Shown: piece by piece, positions 39,971 through 49,098 of the stretch | How the letters are laid out: the number at the start of each line of letters is the position of its first letter | Numbering within the stretch: position 1 is the first letter of the stretch | Source of the DNA: Gilliamella apis | GTDB taxonomy: Bacteria; Pseudomonadota; Gammaproteobacteria; Enterobacterales; Orbaceae | DNA length: 64,000 nt | Direction: 5' to 3' | Assembly: GCF_002142155.1 (NCBI RefSeq) | Contig: NZ_NASD01000005.1 | Location: 1-64,000, forward strand | Notes under the pieces: model-generated | The model's database searches: none | What the model was told of the DNA's origin: nothing | What the model saw: the letters and a program-made list of their open reading frames with translations, nothing else | Made by a program: the position numbers and the translations under genes

Positions 39971-42058
39971 ATGATGAAATCAAAATTAACTAATCTATTA
40001 TCAATAAATAGCTTAAAAAATGGTCATTATCGAATTTTAACTGGACCAATGCTGATTTTATTGATTCTTTCGATGATGGTATTACCTTTACCAGCATTTA
40101 TTTTAGATCTCTTTTTTACTTTTAATATTGCCTTATCCATTATCATTTTGATTGTGGCACTGTTTACTAAGCGAGTTCTTGATTTTGCCGCTTTTCCCAC
40201 CGTTTTATTGTTTGCAACTTTATTGCGCTTATCCCTTAATGTTGCCTCAACTAGAGTGGTGTTACTAAAAGGCCATACTGGTAGTGATGCGGCTGGTCGA
40301 GTAATTGAAGCTTTTGGCCACTTTTTAGTTGGTGGTAATTTTGCCATTGGTATTGTTGTGTTTATCATTTTAGTTATTATTAACTTTATGGTAATCACTA
40401 AAGGCGCGGGTCGGATAGCTGAAGTAGGTGCTCGCTTTGCATTAGATGGTATGCCGGGTAAGCAAATGGCTATTGATGCCGACCTTAATGCTGGATTAAT
40501 CGGTGAGGATGAAGCTAAAGCTCGGCGTGCAGAAGTTACTCAAGAAGCCGATTTTTATGGCTCCATGGACGGGGCAAGTAAATTTGTGCGTGGTGACGCT
40601 ATTGCTGGTTTATTGATTATGGCGATTACCATTGTCGGTGGCTTATTAGTTGGGGTGATGCAGCATGGTATGACATTATCCGATGCCGGTACAACCTATG
40701 TGCTATTAACTATTGGTGATGGATTAGTTGCGCAAATTCCTTCCCTAATTATTTCCACTGCTGCAGGTGTTATTGTGACGCGGGTCACTTCACAAGAAAA
40801 CATCAGTGACCAAATGTTAAAGCAGTTATTTAATAATCCACAAGTATTAATCTTAACTGCGGTTGTAATTGGGTTACTTGGTCTTATTCCTGGTATGCCA
40901 AATTTAGTATTTTTAATGTTTACGGCTATTTTATCGCTCATTTCGTGGTGGTTAAGCAAACAAAAGAAACTTGAAAAGTCAGTGTCTACTCCGCAACAAA
41001 ATGTAGCAGCAACTAAACCAACAAATGTTGAAGCTTCATGGTCTGATGTCAATATTGAAGATATTTTAGCGATGGAAGTCGGATATGGCTTAATCCCTAT
41101 GGTTGATCAAAACCAAAATGGTGAATTGCTAGGCCGAATTCGCAGTTTACGCAAAAAGTTTGCCCAAACATTAGGTTTTTTACCACCGCAAGTACATATT
41201 CGCGATAACCTCTCATTATCTCCTTATCAATATAAAATTTTTATAAAGGGTGGCGAAATAGGTCAAGGTGAAATTATGAATAACAAGTGGTTAGCGATTA
41301 ATCCTGGCACAGTGACCGAAAAAATTGATGGTATTGCAACAACTGAACCAGCATTTGGTTTACCTGCGGTTTGGATAGATGCCAATAATAAAGAAGCTGC
41401 CCAAATATTAGGTTATACCGTGGTTGATACCAGTACCATGATTGCTACTCACTTTAATCACTTATTGCATCAATTTGCCAGTGATCTATTAGGGCGTTTA
41501 GAAACGCAAGAATTACTGGATCGCATCAAACAAGATATTCCTAAATTAGTCGAGGATTTTATTCCTGGTGTCGTACCATTAACCACGTTTCATAAAATTT
41601 TACAAAACTTGTTGGCCGAAAAAGTCTCTATTCGAGATATGCGCACGATTATTGAGACAATTTGTGAACAAGCACCTAACCAAAATGATGCTTACCAGTT
41701 ACTTAGTATTGTTAGAATAGCATTGGGTAGAGTGATTACTCAGCAGTGGTTTCCGGGAACAGAGCCGGTAAAAGTGATTGGATTAAGTATCAGTTTAGAG
41801 CGAATATTACTGCAAGCGTTACAAAATACCAGTAATGTTGAGCCAGGTTTGGCGGAACATATACTCCAACAGCTTCAGCAAGCCCTTAATCAACAAGATG
41901 CAATTGGTGCACCGCCAGTTTTATTAGTTAATCATACCTTGCGGGCTATGTTGGCGCAGTTTTTAAGACCTAACTTTCCACAATTAGCGGTATTGTCAAA
42001 TTTAGAAATTAGCGATAATCGTGAAATCAAAGTGACCTGTCAAATTGGTAGTGAATAG
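39971..42058 (+). CDS. flhA: Flagellar export gate protein FlhA
   Basis: A 695-aa export gate subunit with eight predicted membrane helices, the FHIPEP-type LRLSLNVASTRVVLLKGH, the GRIAEVGARFALDGMPGKQM loop, and a large cytoplasmic C-domain that docks chaperone-substrate complexes. It ends the flagellar locus; flhE, which follows flhA in enterics, is absent. Confidence 0.97.
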   Translation: MMKSKLTNLLSINSLKNGHYRILTGPMLILLILSMMVLPLPAFILDLFFTFNIALSIIILIVALFTKRVLDFAAFPTVLLFATLLRLSLNVASTRVVLLKGHTGSDAAGRVIEAFGHFLVGGNFAIGIVVFIILVIINFMVITKGAGRIAEVGARFALDGMPGKQMAIDADLNAGLIGEDEAKARRAEVTQEADFYGSMDGASKFVRGDAIAGLLIMAITIVGGLLVGVMQHGMTLSDAGTTYVLLTIGDGLVAQIPSLIISTAAGVIVTRVTSQENISDQMLKQLFNNPQVLILTAVVIGLLGLIPGMPNLVFLMFTAILSLISWWLSKQKKLEKSVSTPQQNVAATKPTNVEASWSDVNIEDILAMEVGYGLIPMVDQNQNGELLGRIRSLRKKFAQTLGFLPPQVHIRDNLSLSPYQYKIFIKGGEIGQGEIMNNKWLAINPGTVTEKIDGIATTEPAFGLPAVWIDANNKEAAQILGYTVVDTSTMIATHFNHLLHQFASDLLGRLETQELLDRIKQDIPKLVEDFIPGVVPLTTFHKILQNLLAEKVSIRDMRTIIETICEQAPNQNDAYQLLSIVRIALGRVITQQWFPGTEPVKVIGLSISLERILLQALQNTSNVEPGLAEHILQQLQQALNQQDAIGAPPVLLVNHTLRAMLAQFLRPNFPQLAVLSNLEISDNREIKVTCQIGSE

Positions 42059-42070
42059 ATAAGAGATAAA

Positions 42071-42108
42071 CCAAAAAGTCTTACCTATTAAATTGGCAAG
42101 ACTTTTGG
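42071..42108. terminator. Bidirectional terminator after flhA
   Basis: CCAAAAAGTCTTACC and GGCAAGACTTTTGG pair around a nine-base AT loop. The A-rich and T-rich flanks of the stem suit both strands, and the hairpin separates convergent flhA and the oxidoreductase gene. Confidence 0.75.
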
Positions 42109-42117
42109 ATAATTTGA

Positions 42118-42747
42118 TTATTCAGCGACAACAGTGAAACGTTGTTTGATATGTTGGGCTTTTTCTGCTTCATCAATCATAGCGATCGCATAGTCAGCGT
42201 AGCTGATTTGACTTTTACCTTGGCTGTTAACTAAGAATTGCTCGCCACCAATAGTATAATGACCAGTTCTTGCTCCATCAGCAATAAACTCAATTGCTGG
42301 GCTTAAATAGGTCCATTGTACATCATCACAGGTTCTTAGATGATCTAAAGCTTTCGCCATATTGTTGGCTAATGGTTTAAATTCATCAGGGAAATCTGGT
42401 GAATCGACTAGACGAACGGTATGCTCTGGGTTGACGTATAAACTGCCGGCACCACCAACAACTAATAAACGGTTAGGTTTACCGCTTAAAATATCGGTTA
42501 AATGTTTAAGGCTAGTTTGATGTAATGGTAGTGATTCAGGTGTCCAAGTACCAAATGCATCAATAATCACATCAAATGGTTTTAAATCGTCATAAGTTAA
42601 TTGAAATAGATCTTTAACTAATACTTTTGCGTCGCTATTTGAACTTGGTTTACGTACGATAGCTGTGACATCATGTCCTCGTGATAATGCTTCTTTAACC
42701 AATAGCTGTCCTGATTTACCATTTGCACCAATTACTGCAATTTTCAT
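42118..42747 (-). CDS. NAD(P)-binding oxidoreductase (NmrA/SDR-like)
   Basis: A 209-aa atypical short-chain dehydrogenase fold protein. The N-terminal Rossmann motif GANGKSG follows MKIAVI, and LLVVGGAGSLYV forms a later strand. No classical YxxxK pair is evident, so it may be a redox sensor or quinone/flavin reductase type. The start at 42747 is set by AAGGAG upstream; an 18-codon longer frame has no such site. It is divergent from an HxlR regulator, a common arrangement in which the regulator controls the reductase. Confidence 0.82.
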   Translation of the reverse strand: MKIAVIGANGKSGQLLVKEALSRGHDVTAIVRKPSSNSDAKVLVKDLFQLTYDDLKPFDVIIDAFGTWTPESLPLHQTSLKHLTDILSGKPNRLLVVGGAGSLYVNPEHTVRLVDSPDFPDEFKPLANNMAKALDHLRTCDDVQWTYLSPAIEFIADGARTGHYTIGGEQFLVNSQGKSQISYADYAIAMIDEAEKAQHIKQRFTVVAE

Positions 42748-42809
42748 CTTGTTCTCCTTATTACAACTTAGATAAATTAATTTTTTTAGCTTAATAGCCA
42801 AAGTTTCTA

Positions 42810-42844
42810 TTGTAAAGTAGGTACCAAGTAGTAATATAGTTACC
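42810..42844 (+). promoter_or_regulatory. Likely HxlR promoter with overlapping operator
   Basis: TTGTAA (42810-42815), 16 bases, TAATAT (42832-42837) form a promoter toward the HxlR gene. An inverted pair GGTACC (42820-42825) and GTTACC (42839-42844) overlaps it and is a reasonable operator for the dimeric regulator. The pairing is short and imperfect. Confidence 0.4.
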
Positions 42845-42881
42845 GTTTAGATACTATTGTTGAAATTAAAGGAATTTTATT

Positions 42882-43211
42882 ATGCAGGCAATTGAAAATT
42901 TACCGCCATGTCCTGTTGAAACCACCCTATTATTAATGGGTGACAAATGGAAAGTGCTAATTGTTCGAGACTTACTTTCTGGCACCAAACGTTTTGGTGA
43001 ACTGAAAAAATCACTCAACGGCATCTCACAAAAAGTGCTTACTTCTCATCTACGTACTATGGAAAAAAATGGTTTAATTACCCGCAAAGTGTATGCCCAA
43101 GTGCCACCTAAAGTGGAATATACCTTAACTGAAGTCGGAGAAAGTTTAAAGCAAGTACACGATGCTATGTTAGATTGGGGTAGCATCTACAAATTAAAAT
43201 ACAGCAAATAA
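42882..43211 (+). CDS. HxlR-family transcriptional regulator
   Basis: A 109-aa winged-helix regulator. CPVETTLLLMGDKWKVLIVR, LLSGTKRFGELKKSLNGISQ and KVLTSHLRTMEKNGLITRKV are the HxlR hallmarks, including the conserved N-terminal cysteine that in some members senses electrophiles or oxidants. It probably regulates the divergent oxidoreductase gene. Confidence 0.9.
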   Translation: MQAIENLPPCPVETTLLLMGDKWKVLIVRDLLSGTKRFGELKKSLNGISQKVLTSHLRTMEKNGLITRKVYAQVPPKVEYTLTEVGESLKQVHDAMLDWGSIYKLKYSK

Positions 43212-43220
43212 GATCAGAAT

Positions 43221-43262
43221 TAGCGATAATTTTATCATTGATATGATTATCGCTATTTTCTT
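43221..43262 (+). terminator. Terminator after the HxlR gene
   Basis: A perfect 10-bp stem (TAGCGATAAT / ATTATCGCTA) with a 15-base loop, followed by TTTTCTTT. Confidence 0.75.
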
Positions 43263-43310
43263 TAATCTGTATTACTATGATTTAATTGATATTCATTCAA
43301 CAAATCGATT

Positions 43311-44273
43311 ATGAGTAAATCATCAACTAATTTAACCATTAAAGATATAGCTAAATTAAGTGGCGTCAGTAAATCGACGGTTTCACGAGTGATTAATCAC
43401 GATCCTATGGTGAAGGAATCAACTCGTAATAAAGTGATGGCAATTGTTGAACAATATCAATTCACGCCTTCAAAATCAGCAAGAGCAATGCGCGGTTATG
43501 GTAATAAGGTTATCGGTATTATTGTCACACGCCTTGATTCAATATCTGAAAATCATGCAGTGCAAAGTATGTTGCCGATTTTTTATGCTAATGGCTATGA
43601 TCCTATAATTATCGAGAGTCAATTTAGTGCCGCAAAAGTCGCCGAACATCTAACGATGTTAAGAGAAAAACAAGCTGATGGTATTATTGTGTTTGCTTTT
43701 ACGGGATTAGACAGTTCATTGTTAACGGTTTGGCAACATAAATGTGTGGTAATTGCTAGGCCATTTCCGGCTTATTCTTGTATTTGTTATGATGATATTG
43801 GTGCAGTAAACAAAGCACTAACTTACTTATATCAATCAGAAAAACATAAAAAAATAGGTTTTATTGGTGTTGATAAACAAGATCAAACTACCGGTGGTTT
43901 ACGTTATCAGGCTTATATTGATTTTTGTACTACCTATAAAATTCAAGCCAATGCCGTACTTGGTAATTTAAGTTATTATTCTGGTTATGAGCTTGCCGAA
44001 TCGGTGTTAGTTCATTCACCAACAGCGATAGTTTGTGCTACTGATTCGATTGCTTTAGGCTTAAATAAATTTTTATCGGAAAAAAATATTAATAATATTG
44101 TTGTTATTAGTATCGGTAGTAGTGAGTTACTAAATTTCTTATTTTCTCAAACGATAACGGTTGATCTTGGTTTTGATAAAGCGGGCATCTATGCGGCAAA
44201 CGAGCTATTACTGATGTTAGAAAAACAAGTAAACGCTAAAATTATTACTGTTCCATCCCAATTACTGAAATAA
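43311..44273 (+). CDS. treR: Trehalose operon repressor TreR
   Basis: A 320-aa LacI-family repressor. The HTH is TIKDIAKLSGVSKSTVSRVI at residues about 8-30, and the effector domain contains IIVTRLDSISENHAVQSMLP and YDPIIIESQFSAAKVAEHL, closely matching E. coli TreR, which responds to trehalose-6-phosphate. It lies directly upstream of treB in the same direction, with the operator in between. Confidence 0.94.
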   Translation: MSKSSTNLTIKDIAKLSGVSKSTVSRVINHDPMVKESTRNKVMAIVEQYQFTPSKSARAMRGYGNKVIGIIVTRLDSISENHAVQSMLPIFYANGYDPIIIESQFSAAKVAEHLTMLREKQADGIIVFAFTGLDSSLLTVWQHKCVVIARPFPAYSCICYDDIGAVNKALTYLYQSEKHKKIGFIGVDKQDQTTGGLRYQAYIDFCTTYKIQANAVLGNLSYYSGYELAESVLVHSPTAIVCATDSIALGLNKFLSEKNINNIVVISIGSSELLNFLFSQTITVDLGFDKAGIYAANELLLMLEKQVNAKIITVPSQLLK

Positions 44274-44312
44274 CTCACTGTGTATAGCATTTAGCTGTGA
44301 TTATCTGAAATT

Positions 44313-44328
44313 TGTGAGGTTTATCACA
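44313..44328. promoter_or_regulatory. CRP binding site upstream of treB
   Basis: TGTGA-GGTTTA-TCACA, a perfect TGTGA-N6-TCACA palindrome, four bases before the TreR operator. It indicates cAMP-CRP activation of treBC. Confidence 0.85.
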
Positions 44329-44332
44329 AAAA

Positions 44333-44344
44333 GGGAACGTTCCC
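44333..44344. promoter_or_regulatory. TreR operator
   Basis: GGGAACGTTCCC is a perfect 12-bp palindrome of the kind bound by LacI-family TreR. It lies 111 bases before the treB start and next to the CRP site, so repression and activation meet here. Confidence 0.85.
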
Positions 44345-44455
44345 ATTTATTTAAATAATAATTCCATTTATGCTTAATCTCTATCAAATTAGGAGCGAAA
44401 TGATTTAACTAAAAACCAAAATATTGGCTTAAATTGAAAATAAGGAGATTTAACA

Positions 44456-45883
44456 ATGGCGAAAGCACCTAAAGTATCAACCACATCAATTATGCAACTA
44501 ATTGAGCTGGTTGGCGGAAAAGAAAATATTGCCAGTGTCACCCATTGTTTAACCAGATTAAGATTTGCGCTTGCTGATCCGAAAATAGCCAATGTTGACG
44601 CTATTGAAGAATTACCTTTTGTCAAAGGTTGCTTTAATAACGCCGGGCAATTTCAAGTTATTATTGGCACGGATGTTGACCGTTATTACAAATTACTCAC
44701 TGAACAGTTAAATATTGATGAAGCAACCAAAGAACAAACCAAAGCCGCAGCTAAACAAAATATGTCCTGGTTTGAACGGTTAATCTCGAATTTAGCGGAA
44801 ATCTTCGTGCCATTATTACCCGCACTCATTGCGGGTGGTTTACTACTTGGCTTACGTAATGTGATTGGTGAAATGCCAACCATTGACAATAAACCGCTAA
44901 TACACACTTTTAGTTGGCTGATACCAATTAACGATTTCCTATGGTTACCGTGTGAAGCTATCTTTCACTTCTTACCAGTAGCTATTTGCTGGTCTACGGT
45001 GAAAAAAATGGGCGGATCACCCGTTTTGGGCATTGTATTAGGCATCACATTAGTTTCACCACAACTGATGAATGCTTATGATTTGGGTAAGGCCATTCCC
45101 AAGGTATGGGATTTTGGTTGGTTTACCATTGCTAAAGTTGGCTATCAAGCACAAGTTATACCGTCAATTTTTGCTGGTTTAGCGTTGGGATGGATTGAAA
45201 CGCGTCTTCGCAAAATTGTACCTGATTACTTAAATCTAGTTATCGTGCCAATTGTTGCCTTAATGGTATCAGTCGTCTTAGCTCACTTTGTTTTAGGACC
45301 AATTGGACGCATACTTGGTGATGGTATCGCTTATGTGGTTAAGTATTTAATGACCGGTGATTATGCCTTTATTGGTTCAGCTATTTTTGGCTTCTTCTAT
45401 GCACCTTTGGTTATTACTGGTATTCACCACACCACATTAGCTATCGATATGCAGATGACCGAAAGTATGGGCGGCACACCTATTTGGCCAATTATCGCCT
45501 TATCCAATATCGCCCAAGCATCAGCGGTGGTTGGTATCATCTTAATAAGTAAAAAACATAATGAACGTGAAGTATCCATTCCTGCAGCAATATCTGGCTA
45601 TCTCGGTGTGACAGAGCCAGCGATGTATGGTATCAATTTACGCTATAAATTCCCGATGTTTTGCGCCATGATTGGTGCTGCTTGTGCCGGATTAATTTGT
45701 GGCTTATATGGGGTGTTATCCAATGGTATCGGCGTCGGTGGATTACCCGGTATCCTATCGATAAAACCAGTCTACTGGGCGATTTATGCCTTGGCTATGT
45801 TGGTGGCGATTGTGGTGCCAATCGTATTAACCGCCATTGTTTACAAAATAAAACAGAAAAAAGGCACGCTCAATGTCCAATAA
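44456..45883 (+). CDS. treB: Trehalose-specific PTS enzyme IIBC
   Basis: A 475-aa trehalose permease that imports and phosphorylates trehalose to trehalose-6-phosphate. The EIIB domain at the N-terminus has the phosphocysteine in THCLTRLRFAL. A multi-helix EIIC domain follows (about residues 110-465). There is no EIIA domain, so it should use the glucose EIIA (Crr) encoded elsewhere. AAGGAG precedes the ATG. Confidence 0.95.
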   Translation: MAKAPKVSTTSIMQLIELVGGKENIASVTHCLTRLRFALADPKIANVDAIEELPFVKGCFNNAGQFQVIIGTDVDRYYKLLTEQLNIDEATKEQTKAAAKQNMSWFERLISNLAEIFVPLLPALIAGGLLLGLRNVIGEMPTIDNKPLIHTFSWLIPINDFLWLPCEAIFHFLPVAICWSTVKKMGGSPVLGIVLGITLVSPQLMNAYDLGKAIPKVWDFGWFTIAKVGYQAQVIPSIFAGLALGWIETRLRKIVPDYLNLVIVPIVALMVSVVLAHFVLGPIGRILGDGIAYVVKYLMTGDYAFIGSAIFGFFYAPLVITGIHHTTLAIDMQMTESMGGTPIWPIIALSNIAQASAVVGIILISKKHNEREVSIPAAISGYLGVTEPAMYGINLRYKFPMFCAMIGAACAGLICGLYGVLSNGIGVGGLPGILSIKPVYWAIYALAMLVAIVVPIVLTAIVYKIKQKKGTLNVQ

Positions 45884-45898
45884 AGAATAGCCAGGGTG

Positions 45899-45926
45899 AT
45901 TCACCCAACTTTACAGAAGGGTGAAT
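45899..45926 (+). promoter_or_regulatory. Intercistronic hairpin between treB and treC
   Basis: ATTCACCC and GGGTGAAT (45899-45906 and 45919-45926) pair perfectly around 12 bases. Without a T-run it is more likely an mRNA-stabilising or expression-balancing structure than a terminator. Confidence 0.5.
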
Positions 45927-45961
45927 ATTACAATTTACTGATTAAAAATAAAGAGCAAGCG

Positions 45962-47638
45962 ATGAATAAAATTGATATCCCATGGTGGCAAAACGGCACC
46001 ATTTACCAAATCTACCCAAAAAGTTTTCAAGCCAGTCAAGATCAGGCAACCGGTGATTTGTTAGGTATTATCAGTCGCTTAGATTATCTAAAAAAACTTG
46101 GTATTAGCGCAATTTGGTTAACGCCGATCTACCCATCACCGCAAATAGATAACGGCTACGATGTTGCCGATTATTACAATATCGATCCGGCTTATGGTTC
46201 AATGGCGGATTTTGAATTATTAGTCAAACAGGCGCATGAACGTGGCATCCGCATTATGATGGATATGGTGTTTAACCATACCTCAACCGAGCATCCATGG
46301 TTCAAATCAGCCTTAGATAAATCTAGCCCGTACCGCTCATTTTATATCTGGAAAGATGCTAAAGCCGACGGCAGTGAACCCAATAACTGGCGCTCCAAAT
46401 TCGGCGGTAAAGCGTGGCAATGGCATGAACAGTCAGGGCAGTATTACTTACACTTATTTGCCAAAGAGCAGGCGGACCTTAATTGGGAAAATCCGCAAGT
46501 TCGTAACGAAATTAAAAAAGTATGTCAGTTTTGGTCAGACAAAGGCGTGGATGCCTTAAGGTTAGATGTAATTAATTTAGTCTCCAAACAACAAGATTTT
46601 GCTGATGATAAAAACGGGGATGGTCGCTGCTTCTACACTGATGGACCTAAAATCCACGAGTTTTTACAAGAAATGAGCCGCGATGCCTTTCAACCCAATG
46701 ATCTAAAAACGGTGGGGGAAATGTCTTCGACCTCATTAGCTAACTGTTTGCAATATGCCTCGTTAGACGGAAAAGAGCTCACTATGACTTTTAACTTTCA
46801 TCATTTAAAAGTTGATTATCCAAATGGCTATAAATGGGCATTAGCTAAACCAGATTTGCTTGAGTTAAAGAATATTATTGGTGATTGGCAAACTGGGATG
46901 CATGCTAAAGCATGGAATGCTATTTTCTGGTGTAATCACGATCAACCGCGAATTGTGTCACGCTTAGGCAATGAAAGCCAATATCACACAGAATCCGCCA
47001 AAATGCTTGCCATGTTGCTATATGGATTACAGGGTACGCCATATCTTTATCAAGGCGAAGAGATCGGCATGACCAATCCACATTTTGATAATATTGACCA
47101 GTATCGTGATGTTGAAAGCCTAAATATCTACCACGAAAAAATAGCCGAAGGTATGGATAAAGCAGAAATCTTAGCCATATTAGGGAGCAAATCGCGTGAC
47201 AACAGCCGAACCCCCATGCAATGGGATGATAGCTTAAATGCTGGTTTCACTAAAGGTCAACCATGGATCGAAGTGGCAAGTAATTATCAACAAATCAATG
47301 TCAAAGCCGCACTTGAAGACCCTAATTCTATCTTTTACTGCTATCAAACGTTAATTAAATTACGCCAAGAATACCCGATATTTATTTTAGGTGATTATCA
47401 GGATTTAACCGCCAATGTTGCTGATTATTGGTGCTACCTACGCCGTTGGAACAATCAACAATTATTAGTCATCATTAATCTAACGGAACAACCAGTTAAA
47501 TGGCAATTGCCAAAAACTTTACAAAGTACTAATTGGCAAATATTAATTAGTAATTATCAGCAAGCAACAGCATTCGATTCTGAAATCCAATTAAGACCAT
47601 ACGAAGCATTATATTTATTTGCTGGTAATGATAAATAA
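45962..47638 (+). CDS. treC: Trehalose-6-phosphate hydrolase TreC
   Basis: A 558-aa GH13 enzyme that hydrolyses trehalose-6-phosphate to glucose and glucose-6-phosphate. (Beta/alpha)8 barrel motifs are MMDMVFNHTS, the nucleophile region DALRLDVINLVS, the acid/base region KTVGEMSS, and WCNHDQPR. The start at 45962 (MNKIDIPWWQNGTIYQIYPK) is by family alignment; the frame is open 22 codons upstream through the intercistronic hairpin. Confidence 0.96.
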   Translation: MNKIDIPWWQNGTIYQIYPKSFQASQDQATGDLLGIISRLDYLKKLGISAIWLTPIYPSPQIDNGYDVADYYNIDPAYGSMADFELLVKQAHERGIRIMMDMVFNHTSTEHPWFKSALDKSSPYRSFYIWKDAKADGSEPNNWRSKFGGKAWQWHEQSGQYYLHLFAKEQADLNWENPQVRNEIKKVCQFWSDKGVDALRLDVINLVSKQQDFADDKNGDGRCFYTDGPKIHEFLQEMSRDAFQPNDLKTVGEMSSTSLANCLQYASLDGKELTMTFNFHHLKVDYPNGYKWALAKPDLLELKNIIGDWQTGMHAKAWNAIFWCNHDQPRIVSRLGNESQYHTESAKMLAMLLYGLQGTPYLYQGEEIGMTNPHFDNIDQYRDVESLNIYHEKIAEGMDKAEILAILGSKSRDNSRTPMQWDDSLNAGFTKGQPWIEVASNYQQINVKAALEDPNSIFYCYQTLIKLRQEYPIFILGDYQDLTANVADYWCYLRRWNNQQLLVIINLTEQPVKWQLPKTLQSTNWQILISNYQQATAFDSEIQLRPYEALYLFAGNDK

Positions 47639-47661
47639 TAAGCTTTAGTAAAATTGAATGT

Positions 47662-47697
47662 AAAAAAGCGCCGTTATTAAAATGAGCGCTTTTTTTA
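47662..47697 (+). terminator. Terminator of treBC
   Basis: AAAAAAGCGC and GCGCTTTTTTT pair around a 14-base loop, 23 bases after the treC stop. Confidence 0.88.
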
Positions 47698-47873
47698 TTA
47701 ATCATCATGATTGATATAAGTGATTACGCCAGTCATTCAAGCACAAGAGAATGCCGGTTTAATTCAAACCTTATCTTGAGGATGGACTTTTTCATAACTA
47801 TATGATTATAAAAATTATCAACATGGAATTATTGTGTTTTATAGCATCTATTTTCTTATTAAGAAAAATTAAG
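47698..47873. other. Non-coding stretch at the left edge of the accessory island
   Basis: No intact gene. Short reading frames of about 18-28 codons exist in both directions but match nothing I recognise. It could be the decayed end of an older gene. Confidence 0.35.
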
Positions 47874-47902
47874 ACGGTATAGACTCCTCAATATTTTTTA
47901 CA
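47874..47902. repeat. Direct repeat, left copy
   Basis: The repeat begins ACGGTATAGACTCCTCAATA and runs on into a T-rich end (TTTTTACAA). The right copy is at 48654-48682 in the same orientation, 780 bases away, with about two differences over 29 bases. Together they bracket one gene. Confidence 0.75.
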
Positions 47903-47914
47903 ATTATATTAGTA

Positions 47915-48637
47915 TTATTTAGCTCTAATATGTGGACTATTCGCATTAATATCTAACCAGGTTTGACGATAACGCTGGCGTCGCTTTGTTCGGCAATAGT
48001 TAACTAAAAGTGTAAATCCTTGTTCTTCCATCAATGTAAAAAAATAGCGCTGCCATTTAGCTGCGGTATTGGCATTAATGCCTAATTGTTGCTGAATGGT
48101 TTTATATGTTTCGCCTTGCAGCAATAAATCAATAAACGGCAACCATCGTTCATGGTGAGATAACTTATTAAGTTGATATTTTTTCAGTGGATTAAAGGTT
48201 CGTCGACAGGTTTTACAACGGAAATTAAGCCTATGGCCAATGCGAATAGTATTCAAAGAGTGGCAATAATCGCAAGGCATGACAGACGTCTTAAGTAGCC
48301 TAGTAAGCCACGATTTAAAAGCCTTAGCTTGCTGAAAAACTTCTATTGGTTTTGCTTGAGCAAGGTTAAGAATCGCTTGATAAAGATCTGGTTCATATTG
48401 TGCTAACAACTGACGAATAACATTATCCCACCGCTGCGCTGCTCGCGCTGAAAGGTTAAACTTATCTGCAATAAAGCTATGTGGTTGATTGCTTAATGTC
48501 ATTGGCGCAATATTTATGAACAATGAAGCTGGTTTAAAACGTCGACATAATGGACTTGCAGCAACTAAATCTGGTAATCCCTGCAAAAACCGCTCTGCGG
48601 CAGAATGCTGCTCAATAGGCAAAATAGCATGATACAC
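47915..48637 (-). CDS. Transposon-type zinc-ribbon/HTH protein (DUF746-like)
   Basis: A 240-aa protein. Residues about 132-155 form a zinc ribbon (CDYCHSLNTIRI, then RCKTCRRTFNPL) like those of IS1/IS1595-type transposases. A helix-turn-helix follows (LLLQGETYKTIQQQLGINAN), and an earlier HTH-like segment is DKFNLSARAAQRWDNVIRQ. No DDE catalytic domain is present, so it cannot be a complete transposase. It resembles the DUF746 proteins reported in some transposons; this is recalled, not searched. Direct repeats flank it. Confidence 0.55.
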   Translation of the reverse strand: MYHAILPIEQHSAAERFLQGLPDLVAASPLCRRFKPASLFINIAPMTLSNQPHSFIADKFNLSARAAQRWDNVIRQLLAQYEPDLYQAILNLAQAKPIEVFQQAKAFKSWLTRLLKTSVMPCDYCHSLNTIRIGHRLNFRCKTCRRTFNPLKKYQLNKLSHHERWLPFIDLLLQGETYKTIQQQLGINANTAAKWQRYFFTLMEEQGFTLLVNYCRTKRRQRYRQTWLDINANSPHIRAK

Positions 48638-48653
48638 GGTTACTTTCCTTATA

Positions 48654-48683
48654 ACGGTATAGACTCCTCAATAAATTTTACAA
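48654..48683. repeat. Direct repeat, right copy, with a possible promoter
   Basis: Same sequence and orientation as 47874-47902. Read on the minus strand it contains TTGTAA (48683-48678), 16 bases and TATACC (48661-48656), a plausible promoter for the zinc-ribbon gene that begins at 48637. Confidence 0.6.
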
Positions 48684-49098
48684 AAAAGTTGAGTGAAGGT
48701 AAAGGGGCGTGAGTTTTTAGTGTGAAATTATCATAAGATATAAATTATATTAATTTCGAAAGAAGTGAAGCGAGTATAGATATTCAAGAACTTTTTTTAA
48801 TATGATATGGTTGATTCTATTTTTATAATAGAATAATTTTCTAATTTATTATCAATCATGTATTTATAAGATAACTTAGAATTGGATTAGATATTTACAT
48901 TCACATGTTTTTAGTCATTTATTATTAAACAATTATGAATAATTACACTTAAACCAGTAGATGTAACAATTAGAATTTCAGATTTAGTATGAAGAATCAT
49001 AAATTACTAAACAATAATTATATTAACTGACAGGTATTTATGAAAATATACAACTGCCAGCCAATACTAAAATTAGTAAATATTAAAAGTAATATGAT
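48684..49098. other. Very AT-rich gap downstream of the GHKL-TIR gene
   Basis: 415 bases without a supported gene on either strand. No terminator hairpin was found after the GHKL-TIR stop. Confidence 0.4.

Noticed and set aside
40027..40398. 123-aa reverse frame inside flhA and similar long antisense frames across the flagellar genes
   Set aside because: They lie opposite strongly conserved genes, have basic low-complexity translations and no ribosome sites; they are shadows.
45896..45961. 22-residue extension of TreC
   Set aside because: It is encoded by the intercistronic hairpin region and does not resemble the family N-terminus.
47715..47800. Short frames near 47.75 kb as a gene remnant
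   Set aside because: Frames of 18-28 codons in both directions show no recognisable motif and could be chance.
47915..48637. A complete insertion sequence
   Set aside because: The protein lacks a DDE/DEDD catalytic domain and the flanking repeats are direct and not inverted.
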